64,000 bases of DNA, from positions 39,643 to 103,642 of the IMG/VR virus record IMGVR_UViG_3300047368_000327, one strand, 5' to 3'. The notes below the pieces were generated by a model. It worked only from the letters and a program-made list of their open reading frames with translations. It had not been told where the DNA came from and made no database searches. Positions 8,106 to 15,094 of this stretch are shown here, piece after piece; the first letter of the stretch is position 1, and each line of letters begins with the position of its first letter. Position numbers and translations under genes: made by a program. The stretch is from a virus.

Positions 8106-8134
8106 TTGATATACACAAAATTTTGTGTTAAACT
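8106..8134 (+). promoter_or_regulatory. Sigma70-like promoter of the RNR operon (TTGATA-17-TAAACT)
   Basis: TTGATA at 8106-8111 and TAAACT at 8129-8134 are 17 bp apart. The transcript would carry a leader of roughly 55-60 nt to nrdA. The spacer is filled almost entirely by a 16-bp palindrome. Confidence 0.55.
8113..8128. promoter_or_regulatory. NrdR-box-like palindrome in the nrdA promoter
   Basis: ACACAAAATTTTGTGT is a perfect 16-bp palindrome. It agrees at 14 of 16 positions with the NrdR-box consensus aCaCwAtATaTwGtgt. It lies exactly between the -35 and -10 elements, where a repressor would block RNA polymerase. Only one box is visible; bacterial NrdR sites usually come in pairs. Confidence 0.6.
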
Positions 8135-8182
8135 AAGCATTTAGTAAAAAATACAAGATTTAATAAATCTAACCCCTATACA

Positions 8183-8191
8183 GTGTAAAAT
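8183..8191 (+). promoter_or_regulatory. GTG-TAWWWW-type phage promoter (GTGTAAAAT) before nrdA
   Basis: GTG at 8183-8185 is joined to TAAAAT at 8186-8191; the nrdA ATG at 8198 follows after 6 nt. nrdA therefore seems to have two promoters, a host-type one upstream and this phage-type one. Confidence 0.5.
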
Positions 8192-8197
8192 ATTTTC

Positions 8198-10675
8198 ATG
8201 GATATAAAAGTTAAGAAAAGAAATGGTCGCTTAGAAAGCTTCGAAGTTGATAAAATAAATGCCAGCGCTCAAAGAGCTTGCGAAAACATTAAAGATGTTT
8301 CCCCTAGCGAAATAGTGCTAGACGCTCAATTACAATTATTCGACAAGATAACTACTGCCGAAATAGATCAAGCCTTAGTCCTTTCGGCTAGAGAAAAAAT
8401 AGAGAAAGAGCCAAACTATTCTTATGCAGCATCAAAGCTTTTACTTAACTGCCTATACAAAGAAGTATTCAAGGAAGGTGTAGACTCAGAAACCTTCTCT
8501 CTTCAATACAGAAAATCTTTTGTTCAAAATATTAAGAAACTAGTTTCATCAGGGGTACTTAATTCCAAACTACTTGATTTTGATTTAAAAATGTTATCAG
8601 AATCTTTAATTCTAGAAAGGGATGACAGCTTTAAGTATCTAGGGATACAAGTTTTAACGGACAGATACTTTATTAGGCAAGATGGTAAAGCTATGGAATC
8701 TCCTCAGGCTTTCTGGATGAGGGTTGCCATGGGGTTATCTCTTAACGAAAGCAACCCAAATGAAAAAGCTATAGAGTTTTACAATATATTTAGCCAATTT
8801 CTATACACCCCATCGACACCAACTCTTTTTAATAGCGGCACATCTCACTCTCAGCTCAGCTCTTGCTACTTAAATACGTTTGACGATTCGATTGATGGCA
8901 TATTTGATGGCGCCTGGCAAGAAGCTAGAAAATCTAAGTTTGCAGGAGGCCTTGGCTTTGATGTAACTCCATTTAGGTCTACAGGATCTCATATCAAAGG
9001 CACTAATGGTATATCTGGGGGGCTAATTCCTTGGTTAAAAATTTACAATGATTTATTGGTTGCTGTAAATCAAGGCGGTAAGCGACCAGGTGCAGGTTGC
9101 GCATATCTTGAGCCTTGGCATCTGGATTATGAAGATTTTTTAAATCTCAGGAGAAATACTGGAGACGACAGGCTTAGATGTCACGATATGAATACAGCTT
9201 CTTGGATTCCTGATGAATTCATGCGTAGAGTTCAAAATGAAGACGTTTGGTACTTTTTTGATCCTAAAGATACTACATGTGAAGACGGCAGAAATCTACA
9301 CGATCTCTTTGGTAAAGAATTTGATAATAAATATAACGAACTTTGCAATCAAGCAGAAGAAGGGTTGGTAAAAAATTATAGAGTTACCCCCGCAAAAGAC
9401 TTATGGAAAAAAATGCTTAAAGTATTATTTGAAACATCTCACCCTTGGAGTACATTTAAGGATCCATGTAATATTAGGTATACAAATCAGCATGAAGGAG
9501 TAGTTCACAGTAGTAATCTCTGCACGGAGATTACTCTTCACACAAAAGCCTCCAAATATAAATCAGGAGAAAAGAAAGAAATAGGCGAAACAGCTGTTTG
9601 CAATTTAGGCTCGATTAACCTACTTAACCACCTAAAAGAAGACGATACTATTGATTACAAAAAATTTGAATCTACAATTCATACTGCCATTAGGATTCTA
9701 GACAATGTCATAGACTTAAATTTTTACCCAACAAAAGAAGCGAGTAATTCCAATCTGAAGCATCGCCCCGTAGGGCTAGGCATGATGGCGATACACGATG
9801 TCCTCCACAGGATGAATATAAAAATGGATAGCGATGAAGCCGTACAGTTTAACGACAAATTATTCGAGTTTTATTCTATGCATGCAATTTATGCCAGCTC
9901 ACTTTTAGCTCAAGAACGAGGGGCTTATGATACATACGAGGGCTCATTATGGAGTAGAGGAGTTCTACCAATTGATTCTTACAATGATTTAATGGTTTAT
10001 AAAGGCAAGCAAAAAGTCGCAAAAGAATCTGTTACCGGCAAACCCTTAACTGGTTACGGTCAAACACTCAAAGATTGGGGTAAAGTTAGATCGCATGTAT
10101 CTGAATTCGGAATGCGTAATTCTAATGTTATGGCTATTGCGCCAACCGCCACTATAGGTTATATTAACGGGGTGGAGCAAAGCATTGAGCCAAACTTTTC
10201 AGTACTTTTTGTTTATGAGAATAAAAGCGGCAACTTTTATATAACGAACCAGCACTTTGTTAACGATATGAAAAAAGAAGGCTTATGGAATTCCGATCTA
10301 TCCAAACTTGTTAAAAGCGTGGACGGAGATCTATCCCTACTTAACGGGGACATACCTTCATGGATTAAAGATAAATACAAAACCGCATTCGATAGAGATA
10401 TGCTAAAATTGATTGACTGCAATTCTGTTCGTCAAAAATGGATAGATCAAGCTATCAGCTTCAATTTGTATAACAAAGGCACCTCTTTAAAATATCTTAA
10501 TGATATATATATGGCTTGCTGGGAAGCTGGATTAAAGACTACTTACTACTTAAGAAATAGAGCCGCAAGTAAAATAGAAAAGTCTACTGGAAGCGACAAA
10601 TCCCCAAGTGAAGATCAATCCGCTTGCAGTATTGAGGCAATGAAAAACGGCGGAACATGTGAAAGCTGCCAATAA
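8198..10675 (+). CDS. nrdA: Ribonucleoside-diphosphate reductase, alpha (large) subunit, class I
   Basis: This 825-residue protein reduces ribonucleotides to deoxyribonucleotides with the NrdB subunit encoded at 13.0 kb. An N-terminal ATP-cone (KKRNGRLESFEVDKINAS) suggests allosteric activity control. LSSCYLNT holds the first redox Cys, SNLCTEI the catalytic Asn-x-Cys-x-Glu, and AVCNLGSINLL the second redox Cys. PTATIGYINGVEQSIEPNFS is the conserved loop near the active site. The C-terminus GGTCESCQ carries the Cys pair that relays electrons from thioredoxin or glutaredoxin. The gene is full length. Its end overlaps the next gene by 17 bp. Confidence 0.95.
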   Translation: MDIKVKKRNGRLESFEVDKINASAQRACENIKDVSPSEIVLDAQLQLFDKITTAEIDQALVLSAREKIEKEPNYSYAASKLLLNCLYKEVFKEGVDSETFSLQYRKSFVQNIKKLVSSGVLNSKLLDFDLKMLSESLILERDDSFKYLGIQVLTDRYFIRQDGKAMESPQAFWMRVAMGLSLNESNPNEKAIEFYNIFSQFLYTPSTPTLFNSGTSHSQLSSCYLNTFDDSIDGIFDGAWQEARKSKFAGGLGFDVTPFRSTGSHIKGTNGISGGLIPWLKIYNDLLVAVNQGGKRPGAGCAYLEPWHLDYEDFLNLRRNTGDDRLRCHDMNTASWIPDEFMRRVQNEDVWYFFDPKDTTCEDGRNLHDLFGKEFDNKYNELCNQAEEGLVKNYRVTPAKDLWKKMLKVLFETSHPWSTFKDPCNIRYTNQHEGVVHSSNLCTEITLHTKASKYKSGEKKEIGETAVCNLGSINLLNHLKEDDTIDYKKFESTIHTAIRILDNVIDLNFYPTKEASNSNLKHRPVGLGMMAIHDVLHRMNIKMDSDEAVQFNDKLFEFYSMHAIYASSLLAQERGAYDTYEGSLWSRGVLPIDSYNDLMVYKGKQKVAKESVTGKPLTGYGQTLKDWGKVRSHVSEFGMRNSNVMAIAPTATIGYINGVEQSIEPNFSVLFVYENKSGNFYITNQHFVNDMKKEGLWNSDLSKLVKSVDGDLSLLNGDIPSWIKDKYKTAFDRDMLKLIDCNSVRQKWIDQAISFNLYNKGTSLKYLNDIYMACWEAGLKTTYYLRNRAASKIEKSTGSDKSPSEDQSACSIEAMKNGGTCESCQ

Positions 10676-11069
10676 CAGAGCTTCAGGGGTAGCCATACTA
10701 CACGGGAAGTCCGTATTGCTAGCTAAAAGGTGCGATACTTGCCATTTAACTAATAAACGAATTCCTTTTGGAGGGTATTGGTCTATATTCGGCGGCACTA
10801 TAGACAAAGGTGAAACCCCAAAAGAATGCGCAGGCAGGGAGCTGTACGAAGAGTCTAAGATATTTGTGGACTTTAAAGATATAAAATTTGTAAAGTCTTT
10901 TAAGGATAGGTATTCCACTTTTTATTTTCATGTGTATTATTGTGAAAAAATTGTTGCCCCTAAACTTTGCGAAGAGCATACGGAATTCGGTTGGTTTAAA
11001 ATCGAAGAACTTAAAAATTTCAACGAGCCAATAGACTCAAAGATAGTTGACTGCATAACTTCACTATAG
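10659..11069 (+). CDS. Nudix hydrolase
   Basis: The 136-residue protein has a Nudix box at about residues 46-68: GGTIDKGE then RELYEES, giving Gx5Ex7REUxEE with the metal-binding glutamates intact; the later box glycine is replaced. It would hydrolyse a nucleoside diphosphate linked to another group; candidates are damaged dNTPs (given the RNR neighbour) or nucleotide sugars. RCDTCHLTNKRIPFGGYWS suggests nucleotide recognition. The start is GTG at 10659 within the nrdA 3' end, so the two are co-translated. Confidence 0.85.
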   Translation: MKAANNRASGVAILHGKSVLLAKRCDTCHLTNKRIPFGGYWSIFGGTIDKGETPKECAGRELYEESKIFVDFKDIKFVKSFKDRYSTFYFHVYYCEKIVAPKLCEEHTEFGWFKIEELKNFNEPIDSKIVDCITSL

Positions 11070-11087
11070 ATCATTATCTATTTTATT
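11066..11087 (+). terminator. Weak hairpin followed by a T-rich run
   Basis: ATAGAT (11066-11071) and ATCTAT (11076-11081) flank a 4-nt loop and are followed by TTTATT. The stop codon of the Nudix gene lies inside the stem. The stem is A+T-rich, so termination would be inefficient. It separates the RNR-Nudix unit from the protease unit. Confidence 0.35.
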
Positions 11088-11096
11088 GTGTAATTA
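11088..11096 (+). promoter_or_regulatory. GTG-TAWWWW-type phage promoter (GTGTAATTA)
   Basis: GTG at 11088-11090 is joined to TAATTA at 11091-11096, and the ATG at 11103 follows after 6 nt. It would drive the protease gene and the two small genes behind it. Confidence 0.5.
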
Positions 11097-11102
11097 AATT
11101 AC

Positions 11103-12302
11103 ATGAAAGCAAAAATAGTTAACAGCATAATGTCTGCCCTACTGGATAATCCAATATCCAATAACATAAAAAAAAACCACTTTGAGTCAAAAATACTTAA
11201 TGTCTCAGAACATCCTGCTGACCCAAGAGATTGGGTACACTCTTCAAGCTTAGACGCTAGTACATCAATAGACATCAAGGAGTTCTCAAGAAGAGATCTT
11301 TGCCCTGAGGTGGCTAATCAAGGCTCGATAGGTTCTTGCGTCGGTCATAGCGGTAGAGTTGTCTTAGGTTCATCCAACACCTTCAAGGAGCAAGAGCCTA
11401 GCTCAATGTGGATATATAAAACTGCCAAAAAATATGACGCATGGGCCGGTGAAGACTATTCTGGAACTTCAATACGGGGAGCAGCAAGCGCACTAATAAA
11501 CGAAGGGTGTTGCTTTGAGAGTTTTTGGCCATACGTTTCCAGCGAATTTAGCTCTCCAAAAGAAGGAGCTAAAGAAGATGCTGCGCTTAAAAAAATTGGC
11601 TCTTATCATGTTATACCTACTGATAAAACAGTAGAGATAAAGAAAATGCTTCTAGACAGGCCAATGTGGTATGCTTTCAAGGTCAGGAGTTATTTTTTCT
11701 CAATTGGCTATAATGGAATCATTGACACGGAGAGATATTTAGCCTCTGATTCGGCGGGTGGCCACGCAGTATGTCTGGTTGGATGGAAGTACATAGAGGG
11801 AAAACTTTATTGGGAGTTCCAAAATAGCTGGGGATCTTTTTTTGGCAATGATGGTTATTTTTTTATGGAAGACTCTTTGTTCAGATCTCAAATAATAAAC
11901 TCAATAGGGCCCTATTATGTAGAGATAAATAAAGGATTCTACAATCATCCTGTGGATCCCGAACCAGAACCCGTGAATCCCGAACCAGAACCTGTGGATC
12001 CCGAACCAGAACCTGTGGATCCCGAACCAGAACCTGTGGATCCCGAACCAGGACCTGTGGATCCCGAACCAGAACCCGTGGATCCCGAACCAGAACCTGT
12101 GGATCCTGAGCCGAAAAGCAAGAGTAAAACAGGAATTATAATCGGAGCTATAGTTCTATTTATTTTAATTATCTTAGTCTCACAATCTTACAGTGATGGT
12201 GACCAACCTATGAACTGGGATGAAAAACTAGACAAAGAGTTTGAGGAAAAAGGAATAGATAGAGATCTACTATTAAAGGAGTACAAGAACAATAACAAAT
12301 AG
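11103..12302 (+). CDS. Papain-like cysteine protease with Pro-Glu repeats and a C-terminal membrane anchor
   Basis: This 399-residue protein has the papain (C1A) catalytic set: Gln73 and Cys79 in NQGSIGSCVG, His221 in AGGHAVCLVGW and Asn241 in FQNSWG. Eight 7-residue V-D/N-PEPEP repeats follow at about 284-337, then a single hydrophobic segment at 344-360 (GIIIGAIVLFILIILV) and a charged tail of about 38 residues. No signal peptide is visible, so it looks tail-anchored, with the repeat as a rigid spacer between catalytic domain and membrane. C1A proteases are uncommon in phages. Possible roles are host-protein attack, virion maturation or lysis; none is shown. Confidence 0.8.
   Translation: MKAKIVNSIMSALLDNPISNNIKKNHFESKILNVSEHPADPRDWVHSSSLDASTSIDIKEFSRRDLCPEVANQGSIGSCVGHSGRVVLGSSNTFKEQEPSSMWIYKTAKKYDAWAGEDYSGTSIRGAASALINEGCCFESFWPYVSSEFSSPKEGAKEDAALKKIGSYHVIPTDKTVEIKKMLLDRPMWYAFKVRSYFFSIGYNGIIDTERYLASDSAGGHAVCLVGWKYIEGKLYWEFQNSWGSFFGNDGYFFMEDSLFRSQIINSIGPYYVEINKGFYNHPVDPEPEPVNPEPEPVDPEPEPVDPEPEPVDPEPGPVDPEPEPVDPEPEPVDPEPKSKSKTGIIIGAIVLFILIILVSQSYSDGDQPMNWDEKLDKEFEEKGIDRDLLLKEYKNNNK
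11952..12113 (+). repeat. Eight in-frame 21-bp tandem repeats (VDPEPEP)
   Basis: The unit GTGGATCCCGAACCAGAACC recurs every 21 bp from 11952 to 12099, with a few substitutions (one unit reads N for D, one G for E, the last is shortened). The near-identity at DNA level means recent expansion, and repeat number is probably variable. Confidence 0.85.
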
Positions 12303-12307
12303 TTCAA

Positions 12308-12625
12308 GTGAATTTAATAATAGACTGCACTCTCTCAGAGCCTCCCAGCGAAATATCATCGTTCAGAGATGTAACAATGTACAGTAAAATTTTCCACTTT
12401 GAAGACGTCTTACTTTCGTGTAAAACTGGAACTAGGTCCATGTACTGGCAATGGTTAAAAAATAATGGCGCACATGATTACATTGCGCATGTATTAAACG
12501 AAGAAGAAAATGAAGCAGGTATACTAATGCATCCAAACAGTGGAGACATCATAATAGATAGAATAACTGCTTTTAATTTAAATTATATAATCAACCAACT
12601 TAAACTAATATCAAACAACTTTTAA
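12308..12625 (+). CDS. Hypothetical protein, 105 aa
   Basis: The product begins MNLIIDCTLSEPPSE from a GTG at 12308, 5 bp after the protease stop. It is mildly acidic, has no signal peptide or membrane segment, and contains HPNSGDIIIDRITAFNLNYI near its end. No family recognised. Its position between the anchored protease and a small membrane protein suggests a shared function with them. Confidence 0.6.
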   Translation: MNLIIDCTLSEPPSEISSFRDVTMYSKIFHFEDVLLSCKTGTRSMYWQWLKNNGAHDYIAHVLNEEENEAGILMHPNSGDIIIDRITAFNLNYIINQLKLISNNF

Positions 12626-12626
12626 T

Positions 12627-12950
12627 ATGAAATTTTATTTTTTTATTTTAATTTTTCCTTTTGTAATCAACTGTTCCACCCTCAAGAGTGGAAAACCTCT
12701 TCATGCTGAACAAAAGATAGAACAAGTAATACCAAACATACAACACTTCAATAAAGCAGATATAAATAAAGACAATGTAATAGATAAAAATGAATCAATT
12801 CAATTCTATAAAAAAAATAATTCAATAAATTATGATTTACCTTTTACGGTTTTCTCTATCATGGCTGGAGTTGTTTTGTTTATCTGCTTTTGGCCCTTGG
12901 TTATTTCTTACGTGTCCTCATTAATAAAACGGTTCAAGAAGTCTTCTTAA
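12627..12950 (+). CDS. Small signal-peptide protein with EF-hand and C-terminal membrane segment (possible u-spanin)
   Basis: The 107-residue product has an N-terminal signal sequence ending in FVINC (Cys16, a poor lipobox because of Asn at -1), a canonical 12-residue EF-hand loop at 45-56 (DINKDNVIDKNE), a hydrophobic segment at about 73-96 and a basic tail (KRFKKSS). A lipidated N-terminus plus a C-terminal membrane helix is the architecture of unimolecular spanins, which fuse inner and outer membranes at lysis. A calcium-binding loop in that setting is unusual. Third gene of the protease operon. Confidence 0.55.
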   Translation: MKFYFFILIFPFVINCSTLKSGKPLHAEQKIEQVIPNIQHFNKADINKDNVIDKNESIQFYKKNNSINYDLPFTVFSIMAGVVLFICFWPLVISYVSSLIKRFKKSS

Positions 12951-12956
12951 TTTTTT
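12936..12956 (+). terminator. Possible weak terminator
   Basis: AAGAAG (12936-12941) and CTTCTT (12943-12948) are perfect complements around one base, so the real loop would be larger and the stem about 4 bp, followed by AATTTTTT. It lies at the 3' end of the small membrane-protein gene and before the nrdB promoter. Confidence 0.3.
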
Positions 12957-12958
12957 AG

Positions 12959-12987
12959 TTGACTATTTAGCGTCCTTATTGTATACT
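12959..12987 (+). promoter_or_regulatory. Sigma70-like promoter of nrdB (TTGACT-17-TATACT)
   Basis: TTGACT at 12959-12964 and TATACT at 12982-12987 are 17 bp apart, one of the best host-type promoters in the window. A second possible -10 (TATACA, 13017-13022) lies 5 nt before the nrdB ATG and would give a leaderless transcript. No NrdR-like palindrome is present here. Confidence 0.6.
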
Positions 12988-13027
12988 TATGTGATCTAAT
13001 AATTAATTACATTCGTTATACATATAC

Positions 13028-14041
13028 ATGAAAGATAAAACAGGAGAACTTTTAACAGATAATATTGCTGGAGTAAATAGGATTTTACCGCATAAACACA
13101 AGTACGCATGGGATTTATTTTTAAAAAGTTGTGCTAACAACTGGATGCCAACAGAAATATCCATGCAAAATGATATCGCCCAATGGAAGAACAATGAAAT
13201 TACAGAAGATGAAAAATTGCTTGTTAAACGCTGTCTTGGATTTTTCGCTGGAAGCGAGTCTTTGGTTGGTAATAATTTGCTTTTGTCTGCCTTTCGTTAT
13301 GTTACAGACGCTGAGTGCCGCCAGTATATATTACGTCAGGCTTTTGAAGAGAGCTTGCATAACCTTACGGTAGTTTATATTTGTGACAGTTTAGACTTAG
13401 ACATAGATGAAGTTTACGCCGCCTACCAAAATGTACCAAGTATAAAGGCTAAGGATGATTTCCTAATGCAGATCACTGACGATATTAGTGCTCAAGATTT
13501 TAAATCCACAACCAAAGAAGGAAAACAAGCCATATTAAGAAACTTCTTGAGCTATTGGATTATTTGTGAGGGCACATTTTTCTTCAGCGGCTTCGCCATG
13601 TTGCTAGCTTTAGGGCGTCAAAATAAACTTCAAGGAATTTCTGATCAAATTAAATATACCCTTAGGGATGAAAGCTCTCATATAGCGTTTGGAACCTACT
13701 TGATAAACACCCTAATAGAGCAAAACCCATCTATCTGGACTAAAGAAATTCAAAATGAGTTCGTTGACCATATCAAAAAAGCAGTAGACCTAGAAATAGC
13801 GTATGCAAAAGATGTATTACCCACGGGGATACTTGGCTTAAATGCAGATATGTTTGTAGACTACATGCACTATATAGGTAATAGGCGCCTAGAAGCAATA
13901 GGTCTTGATTACAGGTTTCCTAGTGACAAGAATCCTTTTCCATGGCTAGGTGAAGTAGTAGACGTTCAAGCTATGGGTAATTTCTTCGAGAGAAGGGTAA
14001 GGGAGTATCAGCAAAGCGGATCTTTAGAGGACGATTTCTAA
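13028..14041 (+). CDS. nrdB: Ribonucleoside-diphosphate reductase, beta subunit, without the usual radical tyrosine
   Basis: This 337-residue protein carries the six metal ligands of class I R2 proteins: Glu77 (FFAGSESLVGNN), Glu108 and His111 (EESLHNLT), Glu181 (CEGTFFFSGF), Glu215 and His218 (RDESSHIAF). The spacing matches E. coli R2, where ligand Asp84 is 31 residues before Glu115. The position of the E. coli radical Tyr122, seven residues after that Glu, is Val115 here, and the first ligand is Glu rather than Asp. This fits class I subtypes that do not use a tyrosyl radical (Ic- or Id-like, with Mn-containing cofactors). It partners NrdA at 8.2 kb but has its own promoter. Confidence 0.92.
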   Translation: MKDKTGELLTDNIAGVNRILPHKHKYAWDLFLKSCANNWMPTEISMQNDIAQWKNNEITEDEKLLVKRCLGFFAGSESLVGNNLLLSAFRYVTDAECRQYILRQAFEESLHNLTVVYICDSLDLDIDEVYAAYQNVPSIKAKDDFLMQITDDISAQDFKSTTKEGKQAILRNFLSYWIICEGTFFFSGFAMLLALGRQNKLQGISDQIKYTLRDESSHIAFGTYLINTLIEQNPSIWTKEIQNEFVDHIKKAVDLEIAYAKDVLPTGILGLNADMFVDYMHYIGNRRLEAIGLDYRFPSDKNPFPWLGEVVDVQAMGNFFERRVREYQQSGSLEDDF

Positions 14042-14048
14042 AACTTGA

Positions 14049-14057
14049 GTGTAATAA
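14049..14057 (+). promoter_or_regulatory. GTG-TAWWWW-type phage promoter (GTGTAATAA)
   Basis: GTG at 14049-14051 is joined to TAATAA at 14052-14057, with the GTG start codon at 14063 after 5 nt. It is a case where a GTG codon would be the transcript's 5' end. Confidence 0.5.
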
Positions 14058-14062
14058 TATAG

Positions 14063-14314
14063 GTGGCAGAGATACCTATATATATGTTAAGCAGCGTTAG
14101 CGGCGAAACTGGGATTTTTAATCATACCAACAGTTCAAATATAAGTTCTAACTCTGTTTCCTCTTCTTCGTTGTCCTCTAACTATATTTCCTCCAACTCT
14201 ATAAGTGGAGGCTACTTGACCCTTGATTACGATAATATTCCTTCTGTCGATCCACTCGTTAAGGGGGCCGTATGGAGAGATACTAATAATTTTCTTAAAA
14301 TAAGTGCTGGGTAA
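14063..14314 (+). CDS. Small Ser/Asn-rich structural-type protein, 83 aa
   Basis: The protein starts MAEIPIYMLSSVSGETG from GTG at 14063. Its middle (about residues 23-49) is almost only Ser, Asn and Ile in short repeats, and it ends VDPLVKGAVWRDTNNFLKIS. A C-terminal DP-x-V-x-G-x-x-W-x-D ending in LK-S-x-G is common on small phage virion-associated proteins, so a decoration or fibre-associated role is plausible. No enzymatic motif. It follows a phage-type promoter. Confidence 0.6.
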   Translation: MAEIPIYMLSSVSGETGIFNHTNSSNISSNSVSSSSLSSNYISSNSISGGYLTLDYDNIPSVDPLVKGAVWRDTNNFLKISAG

Positions 14315-14329
14315 ATTCATATAATATTT

Positions 14330-14335
14330 TATAAT
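14330..14335 (+). promoter_or_regulatory. -10 box (TATAAT) before the J-domain gene
   Basis: A perfect TATAAT at 14330-14335 stands 8 nt before the ATG at 14344, again at leaderless distance. No -35 element is evident. Confidence 0.4.
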
Positions 14336-14343
14336 CTACTAGA

Positions 14344-14877
14344 ATGGATGATTATAAAGGTAAATTATTAAGAAAACTAAAAGTAAGATGCTCAGAGGTA
14401 AATCAAGAGCTGATTGAAGTTAATGCTATTTACGATCAATCCGTATCGCCCTTCTGTCTAGAGGTATCCTCTTATTGCAAAAAAAATAACCTCAAAAATC
14501 CACTAGACAAACCAAAAGAAGATAAAAAAGAAGAAGGTTGTAAAATTATACCTCCTGAATTTAAATCTCTATACAGGCAAATCGCCATCCAAACCCACCC
14601 AGACAAAGGAGAAGATGATGTAAAAATTGAAAAATATCAACAAGCGACAGAAGCAAAAAAAGAAAGCAAAATAGACAAACTAGTATCAATAGCTAAAGAT
14701 TTAAAGATAAATTTAAATCAAATGAAATTTTCTGATATCAAAACTATAGAAAACAGCATAATTGATACAGAAAAAATGATACACCAGGTTAGAAACAGTT
14801 ATGTTTGGGCCTGGGCTATGGCTGCCAACAATAAGAGGGATGACATTATATTCAAATTCGTTATGAATAATGTGTAA
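14344..14877 (+). CDS. J-domain-like protein
   Basis: This 177-residue protein contains LYRQIAIQTHPDKGEDD, with the His-Pro-Asp of J-domains at residues 85-87, preceded by the helix that normally contacts Hsp70. The segment after it (KYQQATEAKKESKIDKL) fits the third J helix. The N-terminal 65 residues and the C-terminal helical part are unlike DnaJ, with no zinc-finger or Gly/Phe region. It would recruit and stimulate the host DnaK, for example during assembly or replication. It stands alone in its transcription unit. Confidence 0.75.
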   Translation: MDDYKGKLLRKLKVRCSEVNQELIEVNAIYDQSVSPFCLEVSSYCKKNNLKNPLDKPKEDKKEEGCKIIPPEFKSLYRQIAIQTHPDKGEDDVKIEKYQQATEAKKESKIDKLVSIAKDLKINLNQMKFSDIKTIENSIIDTEKMIHQVRNSYVWAWAMAANNKRDDIIFKFVMNNV

Positions 14878-14995
14878 TCTAACTCTTGATGGACTGTAGA
14901 CTTTTAAGTTTTTTTTTATTTATACTTTTTTGCAATTATAGCAATAAATATAATGGCCTACAATTCTTTCTCAATGATTAAGAATATTGATATAA
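14878..14995. other. Intergenic stretch before the large glycan operon
   Basis: This is the left part of the 217-bp gap in front of the sulfotransferase/glycosyltransferase run. It is very A+T-rich, with a T9 run at 14910-14918 preceded by too short a stem to be a good terminator. A TATAAT at 14949-14954 overlaps a short ORF start. No tRNA or clear structured RNA was recognised. Confidence 0.5.
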
Positions 14996-15094
14996 ATGGC
15001 CATTTTAATAATAAAAAAAACCGCTAAATTAGTAGTCAAAAAGCTATCCAAGCTTGTTGTCATACAACATGACACGCCAGCTCCACCAACATAA
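14996..15094 (+). CDS. Possible 32-aa cationic hydrophobic peptide
   Basis: ATG at 14996 opens 32 codons ending in TAA at 15092-15094, directly abutting the next start codon. The peptide begins MAILIIKKTAKLVVKKLSKL: alternating hydrophobic and Lys residues that could form an amphipathic, membrane-active helix, with a Pro-rich end. It may equally be a leader ORF coupling translation into the glycan operon. No homology can be claimed. Confidence 0.3.
   Translation: MAILIIKKTAKLVVKKLSKLVVIQHDTPAPPT

Noticed and set aside
8129-8160. A second NrdR box next to the 16-bp palindrome
   Set aside because: The 16-mers at the usual spacing on either side (8082-8097 and 8145-8160) do not match the consensus.
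14878-15094. tRNA or structured RNA in the largest internal gap
   Set aside because: No cloverleaf, no TTC-type T-loop and no CCA-adjacent stem could be drawn; the stretch is A+T-rich and better explained by a short ORF and leader.
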